In this document: piece by piece, positions 1 to 8,655 of the stretch
How the letters are laid out: every line of letters begins with the position of its first letter
Position numbering within the stretch: position 1 is the first letter of the stretch
DNA from: Dyella_B sp035690825
GTDB taxonomy: Bacteria > Pseudomonadota > Gammaproteobacteria > Xanthomonadales > Rhodanobacteraceae
Assembly (NCBI RefSeq): GCF_051954575.1
Contig: NZ_JBQCHP010000001.1
Location: 1 to 64,000, forward strand
DNA length: 64,000 nt
Reading direction: 5' to 3'
Notes under the pieces: generated by a model
Database searches by the model: none
The model's input: the letters and a program-made list of their open reading frames with translations, nothing else
What the model was told of the DNA's origin: nothing
Program-made: the position numbers and the translations under genes

Positions 1-2
1 GC

Positions 3-914
3 GACGACGATCCGCGCGGCAAGATCGCCTACAACATCTACTACGCCGGCGTGAACCTCGGCGCCTTTGTCGCACCGCTGGTATGCGGTTTTCTGGGCGA
101 GCGCCATGGCTGGCATTGGGGCTTTGCGATGGCGGGTATCGGCATGGTCACCTCGCTCGTCATTTACCTGGTGGGCTCCTCCCATCTGCCGCCCGAGCCC
201 GCACGCATGGAGCCGGCCTCATCACGACAACCTGCAGCATGGGCGCCGCACCGGCGATCCTTGTTGTTTCTTATGGGCGTTGCGGCCATCGTGATGGTGT
301 TTCGCGGCGCGTATGAGCAAGTCGGCAATACCATTGCGCTATGGGTGGATGCGGATGTGAACCGCCAGATCGGTCCGGGTTGGAGCATTCCGATGGCGTG
401 GTTCCAGGCGCTCAATCCGTTCTCCGTGTTCTTGCTTACACCATTGCTGGTGGCGCGCTGGGATCGCCTGGCCAGGCGCGGCGTGGAGACGCCGTTGCTC
501 TACAAGATGGCCTTCGGCGCGGCGGTAGTGAGTCTTTCGTATCTGATGCTGGCCGCGGTAACCGGTTGGACCGAAGCACATGCCGCGCACGCGCATTGGG
601 CGTGGCTGGCGGGCTGGTTCGTGCTGATGACCCTGGGCGAGCTGTACATACTGCCGACCGGCCTGGGCCTGTTCGGCCGCATGGCGCCCGAAGGCTTGCG
701 CGCCACCTGCATTGCGCTGTGGTACTTCGCTGGGTTTTTCGGGAACTTGTTTGCAGGATCGCTGGGCACCCTGTGGAGCAAGCTGCCGCACGATGCGTTC
801 TTTGTGATCATCGCCGGCGTCGCCAGTGGCGCAGCCATGCTGCTGGCGCTGGTTGCACGGCGCGTAGGGCATGTGGAACGGCGCAATCCTTCCGTTTCGA
901 TATCAGTGCATTAA
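3..914 (+). CDS. Peptide MFS (POT/PTR family) transporter, 5'-truncated
   Basis: The reading frame is open from the window edge, so the N-terminus lies outside; about 303 codons are visible. The first visible residues (DDPRGKIAYNIYYAGVNLGA) match the conserved POT-family segment, in which an Asp and Arg precede a TM helix with a Y-x-x-x-N-x-G pattern. Several hydrophobic helices follow, including segments near GVAAIVMVFRGAYEQVGNT and WFVLMTLGELYILPTGLG, the latter typical of the C-terminal POT helices. The family imports di- and tripeptides with protons across the inner membrane. The gene ends with a charged tail and TAA; the next gene is convergent and 38 nt away. The exact substrate cannot be read from the sequence. 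Confidence 0.85.
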   Translation, partial: DDDPRGKIAYNIYYAGVNLGAFVAPLVCGFLGERHGWHWGFAMAGIGMVTSLVIYLVGSSHLPPEPARMEPASSRQPAAWAPHRRSLLFLMGVAAIVMVFRGAYEQVGNTIALWVDADVNRQIGPGWSIPMAWFQALNPFSVFLLTPLLVARWDRLARRGVETPLLYKMAFGAAVVSLSYLMLAAVTGWTEAHAAHAHWAWLAGWFVLMTLGELYILPTGLGLFGRMAPEGLRATCIALWYFAGFFGNLFAGSLGTLWSKLPHDAFFVIIAGVASGAAMLLALVARRVGHVERRNPSVSISVH

Positions 915-952
915 GGCAAGCCCCACAGTGAGGCGCTTGCAGCCCTTGCGGG

Positions 953-1876
953 TCAGGAGCGAGCTGGTCGGCGAGGGCATTGCGACGGCCAAGGTTCGTC
1001 ACCCTGCAAGCGCCAGACGAAAAACTCGCCCGAGTCATGGCCTTTGATGTCACGCGCGAACAAAAGGCTGTGGCCGCTAGGCGAAAAAAGCGCACCGATT
1101 TCACTGCCGTTCGCATTGATCTGCGAGCCAAGGCGCCGGCGCGGCGACCAGCCATCGCCCTGGCGCGTGGATTCGAAATAGCCGTCGTCCGCCTCGACAA
1201 GCAGCCATTTGCCATCGGGTGAGGGCAATGGCTCGTACTGATTTCCAGGCTTGTTGATGGACGGGCCCAGGTTCTCCACGCGCCAGCGCCCCTTGCTGTC
1301 GGACCGCGCGCGCCAGATATCCGTTTTGCCGTAGCCGCCGGGACGGCTGGAACCGAAGTACAGCCAGCCATCCGGCCCAGGACGAGGAAACCATTCGGCC
1401 CAGGCGGAATTGACCGGCTCGGGCAATCGCTCAGGCGCAGCCCAGCTGCCGTCGGCGCGGCGCTGCATGCGCCAGATATCGAGATCCTTGCTGTGCATGC
1501 TCCCGGTTGCGCGAGTGGAAATGAAATACAGCCACCGGCCATCGGGGGTGAAAAACGGATCGGCTTCAAGGCCGGCGGCCGCGAACGGAGGCGGCTGTGG
1601 GCTTGTCCATCCGGATGCGCCGCAATGGCTCTGCAACAGATGCCATCCGGTGAAATCCTTTGCGCTGCGCACGAACAGCAAATCGCCAGTGACGGGATCG
1701 AAGGCCGCGTGGGATTCAAATAGCGGGCTGGCAATGCCGGTCGGCGCCCAACGCATGGGTTCCGGCGTTTGAAGGTCCGTCGCCGATGCCGCGGCCAATG
1801 GAACAGAAAGGCACGCCGCAAGAATGCTCCTCGCGATGCGTGTTGCCATCTGGTGCGTAAGGCGAGTCGTATGCAT
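953..1876 (-). CDS. Exported TolB-like beta-propeller (PD40/WD40-like) protein
   Basis: Predicted 307 aa. The chosen ATG at 1876 has a GGAG nine bases upstream; longer starts at 1891 and 1900 lack one. The N-terminus has a basic segment, a hydrophobic core (SILAACLSVPLAAA) and an A-x-A type cleavage site, so export to the periplasm is likely. The mature part repeats blade-like units of the PD40 kind: FTPDGRWLYF, PGPDGWLYFGSSRPGGYG, PSPDGKWLLVEA and FSPSGHSLLFARD, alternating with trios such as DIWRM and DIWRA. These blades are typical of TolB C-terminal and related sensor or scaffold domains. No catalytic motif is visible. It stands alone between a convergent transporter gene and a divergent dehydrogenase gene; function is unknown. 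Confidence 0.75.
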   Translation of the reverse strand: MHTTRLTHQMATRIARSILAACLSVPLAAASATDLQTPEPMRWAPTGIASPLFESHAAFDPVTGDLLFVRSAKDFTGWHLLQSHCGASGWTSPQPPPFAAAGLEADPFFTPDGRWLYFISTRATGSMHSKDLDIWRMQRRADGSWAAPERLPEPVNSAWAEWFPRPGPDGWLYFGSSRPGGYGKTDIWRARSDSKGRWRVENLGPSINKPGNQYEPLPSPDGKWLLVEADDGYFESTRQGDGWSPRRRLGSQINANGSEIGALFSPSGHSLLFARDIKGHDSGEFFVWRLQGDEPWPSQCPRRPARS

Positions 1877-2069
1877 CTTCCGTTGCTCCATACAGGCCAT
1901 TGATCGCGGACGTGGGCGCCATAGTAATAAGGCGAGGGGCAGTCACCAAGTGCGCTTTCCCATGGCTGCGCCCGCGTGGTTCATCACCTTATGGCGATAT
2001 TGATTGGTCATCCCATTCACCGCCGTAAGGCGATCCTGATCATCCAGCGCTGCAGCGACAGGAAAGCCC

Positions 2070-3215
2070 ATGAAAGCGATCGTCTACCGCGGAGAAGGCG
2101 ACATTCGTTCTGAAAATGTCGCCGAGCCCAAGCTCGAAGCGCCCACGGATGCCGTTGTCCGGCTGACGGGCTCAGCCATTTGCGGCACGGATCTGCATTT
2201 CGTGCGCCAGTCCTTCAAAGGCGTAAAACCGGGCACCATCCTTGGGCACGAAGGCGTCGGCGTTGTCGAGCAGGTGGGTGAGCACGTTCGCAACTTCGCG
2301 CCCGGCGATCGCGTGGTGATCTGCTCGACCATTGCATGTGGATCGTGTGTCTACTGCAGGGCGGGTTATTACTCGCAATGCGACAACGCCAATCCGAACG
2401 GCAAGCAGGCAGGCACGGCGTTCTTCGGTGGTCCGGAAGCTACCGGGCCGTTCAATGGATTGCAGGCGGAAAAAGCGCGCGTGCCGTTCGCGCACATAGG
2501 AATGGTGCGGATCCCCGATGCGGTCACGGACGATCAGGCCATCCTGGTATCGGACATTTTCCCCACTGCATACTTCGGCGCCGAACTGGCGGATATCCGT
2601 CCCGGTCATGTGGTGGTGGTGCTGGGCTGCGGCCCGGTTGGTTTGGCGACGATCCTGAGCGCACATCTGATGTCGGCCGGGCGCATCATCGCCGTGGATC
2701 ACGAAAGCGACCGGCTGGAAAAGGCGCGCGAACTCGGCGCCGAAATCGTCGACTTTGATCGCGAAGATCCGGTGGAAACCATCCGTGCGCTGACTGGCGG
2801 TATCGGCCCCGATCGAGTCATTGACGCAGTGGGTATCGATGCCGAAAAACCCGGCACCGATCGTGAAAAAGACAAGGCGTTTGCAGCCGGCAACGCACCG
2901 AAGACGGCGCTCGACTGGGCCGTGGAGATGCTCGCCAAGGCCGGCACGCTTTCGATCATCGGCGTCTATCCGCTGGAGTTCACCACGTTCCCGATCGGCA
3001 AGGCGATGAACAAGAACCTGACCCTTCGCATGGGCAACTGCAATCATCGCAAGTACGTACCGATGTTGCTGGATCTCATTGCGTCGGGAAAGGTCGACCC
3101 GACGCGCATCATTTCGCAAAAGGAACCGCTCAAGGCAGGCATCGACGCTTACAAGGCCTTCGACGAACACGAGCCGGGCTGGATCAAGGTGAAGTTGGAG
3201 CCGGCAGAGGCATGA
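2070..3215 (+). CDS. Zinc-dependent medium-chain alcohol dehydrogenase
   Basis: 381 aa, the usual length of the zinc MDR family. It shows the catalytic zinc ligands C38, H60 and E61 (ICGTDLH, GHEGVG), a structural zinc loop with C90, C93, C96 and C104, and a Rossmann motif GCGPVG at 186-191. The long insertion and the DAVGIDAEKPGTDRE region resemble the formaldehyde-dehydrogenase/glutathione-dependent-like branch rather than simple AdhP. It should oxidise alcohols or reduce aldehydes with NAD(P) in the cytoplasm; the substrate cannot be assigned. The start follows AGGAAAGCCC. A small hydrophilic ORF follows 18 nt downstream, probably co-transcribed. Confidence 0.88.
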   Translation: MKAIVYRGEGDIRSENVAEPKLEAPTDAVVRLTGSAICGTDLHFVRQSFKGVKPGTILGHEGVGVVEQVGEHVRNFAPGDRVVICSTIACGSCVYCRAGYYSQCDNANPNGKQAGTAFFGGPEATGPFNGLQAEKARVPFAHIGMVRIPDAVTDDQAILVSDIFPTAYFGAELADIRPGHVVVVLGCGPVGLATILSAHLMSAGRIIAVDHESDRLEKARELGAEIVDFDREDPVETIRALTGGIGPDRVIDAVGIDAEKPGTDREKDKAFAAGNAPKTALDWAVEMLAKAGTLSIIGVYPLEFTTFPIGKAMNKNLTLRMGNCNHRKYVPMLLDLIASGKVDPTRIISQKEPLKAGIDAYKAFDEHEPGWIKVKLEPAEA

Positions 3216-3233
3216 CGACAGGGAGATGGACTT

Positions 3234-3416
3234 ATGAATACGCACCACACCCACCCTGCGCAGAGTGGCGATCGCAACAATCTCGAGAACGCCGACCGCG
3301 ACGCCAAGCCCCAGTTGCAGCGCGACCGGAAAAACGAAGCGTCCGACAACAAGCGCGACCGCGCGGACGAACGCGACACGGGGAATGCGGAAAAGCGGAC
3401 GCCGGGCAGTGGTTAA
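3234..3416 (+). CDS. Small, highly charged hypothetical protein (60 aa)
   Basis: A 60-residue ORF starting with ATG after GGGAGATGG, 18 nt behind the alcohol dehydrogenase stop. The composition is extreme: almost only polar and charged residues (N, D, R, K, Q, E), no hydrophobic core and no cysteines, so it is probably intrinsically disordered. No family is recognised. The short spacing and good ribosome binding site favour a real gene in an operon with the dehydrogenase, but a chance ORF is possible. Confidence 0.45.
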   Translation: MNTHHTHPAQSGDRNNLENADRDAKPQLQRDRKNEASDNKRDRADERDTGNAEKRTPGSG

Positions 3417-3534
3417 GACGCTGGGTCTTGCGGTGGTATGCAAGCTCGCTCGTTACGCCTTGACGCGTCCGTCACCTTTACTTAACGAGCCCAGGCCGAA
3501 GGTTGGCCGCATTACGATGCCATGCGGCGGCAAT

Positions 3535-3548
3535 TTGATCTCGATCAA
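3535..3548 (+). promoter_or_regulatory. FNR/DNR box and -10 of the nar operon
   Basis: TTGATCTCGATCAA is a perfect TTGAT-N4-ATCAA dyad. Exactly 21 nt downstream is TAAATT (3570-3575), a good -10 element, which places the box near -41.5 (class II activation). The predicted transcript starts near 3582, giving narK a leader of about 70 nt. Low-oxygen control of nitrate respiration by FNR-type activators is well established in other bacteria. Confidence 0.85.
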
Positions 3549-3652
3549 GTTCCGATGACGGCTTCCCGGTAAATTTTTCGCAGGGCGCGCGCCTGGGATG
3601 CGGAACTAGTCGCCGCTTAAAGCTGGATTCTGTCTTGCAAGGGAACAGGGGC

Positions 3653-4891
3653 ATGGGCGTTGCATACAGAGTGCTGTTCGCCAGTACGTTTGCATTTGTC
3701 GTGTGCTTCGCTGTGTGGATGGCATTCGGTGTGATCGGTATTCCGATACGCCACGAACTGAACCTCAATGCCACGGAATTCGGTCTGCTGACTGCCACGC
3801 CGATCTTGAGTGGCGCGCTGTTGCGGCTGCCCCTGGGTATCTGGACCGATCGCTTCGGCGGTCGCATCGTCATGACCATCCTGCTGGTGGTAGCGGCGAT
3901 TCCGGTGTGGCTGGTGACCTATGCCGCGGCGTTGTGGCAGTTCCTGGCGATCGGTCTTTGCCTTGGCGCGGTAGGCGCTTCCTTCGCCGTGGGCACGCCG
4001 TATGTGGCGCGCTTTTTTCCGGCCAACCGGCGCGGTTTCGCGATGGGATTCTTCGGCGCCGGCACCAGTGGCGCCGCGCTCAACATGTTCGTGGCGCCGA
4101 TCATCGTCAATGCACACGGCTGGCGTGCGGTGCCACGCATCTATGCGATCGCCTTGCTGGTTACCGCAGCCATCTTCTGGCTGTTGTCGGCGCCCGATCC
4201 GGGTGTGGGCGGGCAGCGGGCACCGAGCCTGAAGCAGCAGTTGCAGGTATTGCGCGATCCGCGCGTATGGAAATATTGCCAGTATTACTCGCTGACGTTC
4301 GGTGGCTTCACGGCGCTGTCGGTGTGGATGCCGCAGTACTTTGCCGGTGAATACGGGCTGGGCATTGCCACCGCTGCCGCCATGGCGGCCTGCTTCTCGC
4401 TGCCGGCCGGCGCATTGCGCGCGGTGGGCGGTGCATTGTCCGACCGGTTCGGTGCGCATGCACTTACCTGGTGGGTATTGTGGCTGGCGTGGATCGCATT
4501 GTTCCTGCTGTCGTATCCGCAGACGCAATTGGTCGTGCAGACCATCCGCGGGCCGGCCAATTTCCACATGGGGCTTGGCCTGTGGATGTTTACGCCCTTG
4601 CTGTTCGTGCTGGGCGTTGCGCTGGCATTCGGCATGGCGTCCACGTTCAAGTACTTGGGCGATGATTTTTCCGGATCGCTCGGCATCGTCACCGGCATCG
4701 TCGGATTGGCCGGCGGCCTGGGCGGTTTTTTGCTGCCTATCCTGTGGGGCGGCTTGCTCGATCTGCTTGGCATCCGTTCCAGCGCCTTCATGCTGTTGTA
4801 CGGCATCGTGTGGGTGTCGTTGATCCTGATCTATTTCACTGAAGTGCGGCGCGTCGATTTCCGCGGCCGTCAGACACCTTCGCAATCCTGA
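3653..4891 (+). CDS. narK: NarK-type nitrate/nitrite transporter
   Basis: 412 aa from the ATG at 3653, which has AAGGGAA upstream; an in-frame TTG at 3635 is less likely. This is a 12-TM major facilitator of the nitrate/nitrite porter family. The first loop holds the MFS signature (GIWTDRFGGR), and the family's glycine-rich nitrate signatures are seen in GLCLGAVGASFAVGTPYVARFF and GIVTGIVGLAGGLGGFLLP. It moves nitrate in, and/or exchanges it for nitrite, across the inner membrane and so feeds the cytoplasmic-facing nitrate reductase encoded next. It is the first gene of the nar operon and lies 17 nt before narG. Confidence 0.93.
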   Translation: MGVAYRVLFASTFAFVVCFAVWMAFGVIGIPIRHELNLNATEFGLLTATPILSGALLRLPLGIWTDRFGGRIVMTILLVVAAIPVWLVTYAAALWQFLAIGLCLGAVGASFAVGTPYVARFFPANRRGFAMGFFGAGTSGAALNMFVAPIIVNAHGWRAVPRIYAIALLVTAAIFWLLSAPDPGVGGQRAPSLKQQLQVLRDPRVWKYCQYYSLTFGGFTALSVWMPQYFAGEYGLGIATAAAMAACFSLPAGALRAVGGALSDRFGAHALTWWVLWLAWIALFLLSYPQTQLVVQTIRGPANFHMGLGLWMFTPLLFVLGVALAFGMASTFKYLGDDFSGSLGIVTGIVGLAGGLGGFLLPILWGGLLDLLGIRSSAFMLLYGIVWVSLILIYFTEVRRVDFRGRQTPSQS

Positions 4892-4908
4892 TTCGCCTGG
4901 AGCAGCCC

Positions 4909-7900
4909 ATGAGCCATTTCCTCGACCGCCTGCGCTATTTCTCGCAGCATCGCGAAGCGTTCGCGGACGGGCTCGGCGAGGTGCGCACGGAAAATCGCCA
5001 ATGGGAGGACGGCTACCGCAACCGCTGGCAGCACGACAAGATCGTGCGCTCCACGCACGGGGTGAACTGCACTGGCTCGTGCAGCTGGAAGATCTACGTG
5101 AAAGGCGGCGTGGTGACCTGGGAAACGCAGCAGACCGATTACCCGCGCACACGCGCAGGCATGCCGAACCATGAGCCGCGTGGATGTTCGCGCGGTGCGT
5201 CGTATTCCTGGTACCTGTACAGTGCCAATCGCCTGAAATATCCGATGGTGCGAGGGCGCCTGCTGCGGCGTTGGCGCGAAGCGCGCAAAACGATGGCGCC
5301 AGTGGACGCGTGGGCGGCGTTGATGGCCGATCCGCGCGCGAAGGATTACAAGGCCGCGCGTGGCCTGGGTGGTTTCGTGCGCGCGGCATGGGACGAAGTG
5401 CTGGAAATCGTCGCCGCCGCCAACGTGCACACCGTGAAGCATCGCGGGCCGGACCGCGTGGTGGGCTTCTCGCCGATCCCGGCCATGTCGATGGTGTCGT
5501 ATGCGGCCGGCGCACGTTACCTCAGCCTGATCGGCGGCACGCTGCTGTCGTTCTACGACTGGTACTGCGATCTGCCGCCGTCGAGCCCGCAGACCTGGGG
5601 CGAGCAGACCGACGTGCCCGAATCGGCGGATTGGTACAACGCCGGCTACATCATTGCGTGGGGCTCCAACGTACCGCAGACACGTACGCCTGACGCGCAT
5701 TTCTTCGTCGAGGCGCGCTACAACGGCACGCGCGTGGTGGCGATCACGCCCGACTACGCGGAAGTGGCGAAGCTGTCGGACCTGTGGCTGCATCCCAAGC
5801 AAGGCACCGACGCGGCCCTGGCGATGGCGATGGGGCACGTGGTGCTGCGTGAGTTCTTCCTTGATCGTCAAAGCGATTATTTCCAGGACTATTGCCGCCG
5901 ATACACCGACCTGCCGTTACTGGTGACGTTGCGCCGCGACGGCGAGCGCTGGGTTCCCGACCGCTATCTGCGCGCCAGTGATTTTGACGATGCGCTTGGC
6001 AGTCCCGAGCACGCCGACTGGAAAACGGTTGCATTCGACGCGGACGGCAAGCCGGTGGTGCCGCAAGGCGCGATCGGTTTTCGCTGGCCGGGGCAGGAGA
6101 GTACCGATCGCGGCAAATGGAACCTGGAGCAAAAGGCCGCGGACGGTACGCCGTTCGAACTGGCGCTCAGCCAGATCCATCACTGCGACCACGCATTGGA
6201 TGTGGCGTTTCCTTACTTCGGCGGCGTCGCGCACGAGCACTTTCCGAACAATGCGCAGGAAAGCGACGTGCTGCTGCGACGCGTGCCGGCGCGGCGGGTG
6301 GCGACGCGTGACGGTAACTGCATGGTGGCTACCGTGTTCGACCTGCTGTGCGGCCATTACGGCCTGGATCGCGGCCTCGGCGGAGCCTGCGCGAAGAACT
6401 ACCAGGACAATGTGCCCTATACGCCGGCATGGCAGCAATCGATCACCGGCGTATCGGCCGAGCATGCGATTGCCGTGGCGCGCGCATTCGCCGAGAACGC
6501 CGAAAAGACGCGCGGCCGCTCGATGGTGATCATCGGCGCAGGCATGAATCACTGGTTTCACCAGGACATGAATTACCGCAGCATCATCAACATGCTGATG
6601 CTGTGCGGCACGATCGGCGTATCCGGCGGCGGCTGGGCGCATTACGTCGGCCAGGAAAAACTGCGTCCGCAGACCGGCTGGACCGCGCTGGCGTTCGCGC
6701 TGGACTGGATCCGGCCGCCGCGGCAGATGAACGGTACCTCGTTCTTCTATGCGCATTCGGATCAATGGCGCTACGAAAAGCTCGACGTCGACGAGCTGCT
6801 GTCGCCGCTGGCGCAACGCGACAAATACGGCCACAGCCTGATCGATTGCAACGTGCGCGCCGAGCGCATGGGCTGGCTGCCCTCGGCGCCGCAATTGGCG
6901 CGCAACCCGCTGGATGTCGCGCGCGAAGCGGATCAATCGGGCATCAACCCGCGCGACTATGTGGTGGATGCGCTGCAATCGGGCAACCTGCGCATGGCCT
7001 GCGAAGACCCGGACGACCCCGCCAATTTCCCGCGCAACCTGTTTATCTGGCGCTCGAACCTGTTCGGTTCGTCCGGCAAGGGGCACGAGTATTTCCTGCG
7101 CCATTTCCTGGGCACGCGCCATGGCTTGCAAGGCAAGGACCTGGGCGAGGAGGGCGGACGCAAACCCGACGAAGTCGCCTGGCATGCGCAGGCGCCGGAA
7201 GGCAAGCTGGATCTGGTGGTGACGCTGGACTTTCGCATGTCCACTTCCTGCCTGTATTCGGACATCGTGCTGCCGACCGCATCGTGGTACGAGAAGAACG
7301 ATCTCAATACCTCCGACATGCACCCCTTCATCCATCCGCTCTCGGCGGCGGTGGATCCGGTATGGGAATCGAAAAGCGACTGGGAAATCTTCAAGGCCAT
7401 CGCCAAGCGTTTTTCCGAGCTCGCGCAAGGCCATCTTGGCGTGGAACGCGACGTGGTGCTGACGCCGATCATGCACGACACCGCGGGCGAGCTGGCGCAG
7501 CCGTTCGACGTGCGCGACTGGAAGAAGGGCGAGTGCGCGTTGGTGCCGGGCGTGACCGCGCCCAATATCGCGTTCGTCGAGCGCGATTATCCGGCGACCT
7601 ATGCGCGCTTTACCGCGCTCGGTCCATTGATGGACAAGCTGGGCAATGGCGGCAAGGGCATCGGTTGGCGTACCGAAGAGGAAGTGCGCGGGTTGGGCGA
7701 GCTGAATTATCTCGTTGAAAACGGTCCTGCCAAAGGCCGCCCGCGCATCGTCAGCGACATCGATGCAGCCGAGACGATCCTGCAGCTTGCGCCGGAAACC
7801 AACGGCAAGGTGGCGGTGAAGGCGTGGGAAGCGTTGTCACGAATCACCGGCCGCGATCATCGCCATCTTGCCGAAGCACGCGAGGACGAAAAGATCCGCT

Positions 7901-8655
7901 ACCGCGACATCCAGGCGCAGCCGCGCAAGATCATCAGTTCGCCGACCTGGTCCGGTATCGAGAGCGAGCACGTCAGCTACACCGCCGGCTGGACCAACGT
8001 GAACGAGCTGATTCCCTGGCGCACGCTCAGCGGCCGGCAGCAGTTCTACCAGGATCACGCATGGCTGCGCGATTTCGGCGAAGGTTTCGCGCTGTACCGC
8101 CCGCCGATCGACACGCGCTCGGTGATCTCCATGCATGGCAAGTACGACAATGGCCACACGGAGCTTGCACTGAACTTCATTACGCCGCATCAGAAGTGGG
8201 GCATCCATTCCACTTATACCGACAACCTGATCATGCTCACGCTATCCCGCGGCGGACCGATCGTGTGGTTGTCCGAAGTGGATGCCAAGCGCGGCGGCAT
8301 CGAAGACAACGACTGGATCGAGCTGTTCAATATCAACGGCGCCATCACCGCACGCGCGGTGGTGAGTCAGCGCGTGCAGGAAGGCATGGTGATGATGTAC
8401 CACGCGCAGGAGAAAATCGTGAACGTGCCCGGCTCGGAAATCACCGGCATGCGCGGCGGCATCCATAACTCGGTGACGCGCACCGTGCTCAAGCCCACGC
8501 ACATGATCGGCGGCTACGCGCAGCTGAGCTGGGGCTTCAATTATTACGGCACGGTCGGCTCCAATCGCGACGAATTCGTGATCGTGCGCAAGATGGCCAA
8601 GGTGGACTGGATGGACCGCGTGCAGCGCGAGGCGCAACATGAGGACATGGCATGA
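4909..8655 (+). CDS. narG: Respiratory nitrate reductase alpha subunit (molybdoenzyme)
   Basis: 1248 aa, the usual NarG length. It is the catalytic subunit reducing nitrate to nitrite at a molybdenum bis-MGD centre on the cytoplasmic side of the membrane. The FS0 [4Fe-4S] ligands are H50, C54, C58 and C93, the same spacing as E. coli NarG. The molybdenum ligand Asp is D221 in FYDWYCDLPP. The N-terminus carries no twin-arginine cleavable signal, as expected for a NarG kept inside. It overlaps narH by 4 nt (ATGA), indicating translational coupling. No molybdenum cofactor genes are in the window, so these must be encoded elsewhere. Confidence 0.97.
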   Translation: MSHFLDRLRYFSQHREAFADGLGEVRTENRQWEDGYRNRWQHDKIVRSTHGVNCTGSCSWKIYVKGGVVTWETQQTDYPRTRAGMPNHEPRGCSRGASYSWYLYSANRLKYPMVRGRLLRRWREARKTMAPVDAWAALMADPRAKDYKAARGLGGFVRAAWDEVLEIVAAANVHTVKHRGPDRVVGFSPIPAMSMVSYAAGARYLSLIGGTLLSFYDWYCDLPPSSPQTWGEQTDVPESADWYNAGYIIAWGSNVPQTRTPDAHFFVEARYNGTRVVAITPDYAEVAKLSDLWLHPKQGTDAALAMAMGHVVLREFFLDRQSDYFQDYCRRYTDLPLLVTLRRDGERWVPDRYLRASDFDDALGSPEHADWKTVAFDADGKPVVPQGAIGFRWPGQESTDRGKWNLEQKAADGTPFELALSQIHHCDHALDVAFPYFGGVAHEHFPNNAQESDVLLRRVPARRVATRDGNCMVATVFDLLCGHYGLDRGLGGACAKNYQDNVPYTPAWQQSITGVSAEHAIAVARAFAENAEKTRGRSMVIIGAGMNHWFHQDMNYRSIINMLMLCGTIGVSGGGWAHYVGQEKLRPQTGWTALAFALDWIRPPRQMNGTSFFYAHSDQWRYEKLDVDELLSPLAQRDKYGHSLIDCNVRAERMGWLPSAPQLARNPLDVAREADQSGINPRDYVVDALQSGNLRMACEDPDDPANFPRNLFIWRSNLFGSSGKGHEYFLRHFLGTRHGLQGKDLGEEGGRKPDEVAWHAQAPEGKLDLVVTLDFRMSTSCLYSDIVLPTASWYEKNDLNTSDMHPFIHPLSAAVDPVWESKSDWEIFKAIAKRFSELAQGHLGVERDVVLTPIMHDTAGELAQPFDVRDWKKGECALVPGVTAPNIAFVERDYPATYARFTALGPLMDKLGNGGKGIGWRTEEEVRGLGELNYLVENGPAKGRPRIVSDIDAAETILQLAPETNGKVAVKAWEALSRITGRDHRHLAEAREDEKIRYRDIQAQPRKIISSPTWSGIESEHVSYTAGWTNVNELIPWRTLSGRQQFYQDHAWLRDFGEGFALYRPPIDTRSVISMHGKYDNGHTELALNFITPHQKWGIHSTYTDNLIMLTLSRGGPIVWLSEVDAKRGGIEDNDWIELFNINGAITARAVVSQRVQEGMVMMYHAQEKIVNVPGSEITGMRGGIHNSVTRTVLKPTHMIGGYAQLSWGFNYYGTVGSNRDEFVIVRKMAKVDWMDRVQREAQHEDMA

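Noticed and set aside
2000..2020. FNR-type box before the alcohol dehydrogenase (TTGATTGGTCATCC)
   Set aside because: The right half does not match ATCAA, and no -10 at the standard spacing was found.
2172..3443. Minus-strand open frame of 423 codons opposite the alcohol dehydrogenase
   Set aside because: The plus strand encodes a complete zinc enzyme with all ligands; the antisense product has no recognisable features.
3617..5515. Minus-strand open frame of 632 codons opposite narK/narG
   Set aside because: Arg/His/Gln-rich, no domain, and fully covered by well-recognised genes on the plus strand.
5917..7476. Minus-strand open frame of 519 codons inside narG
   Set aside because: Shadow of narG; no motif and no ribosome site.
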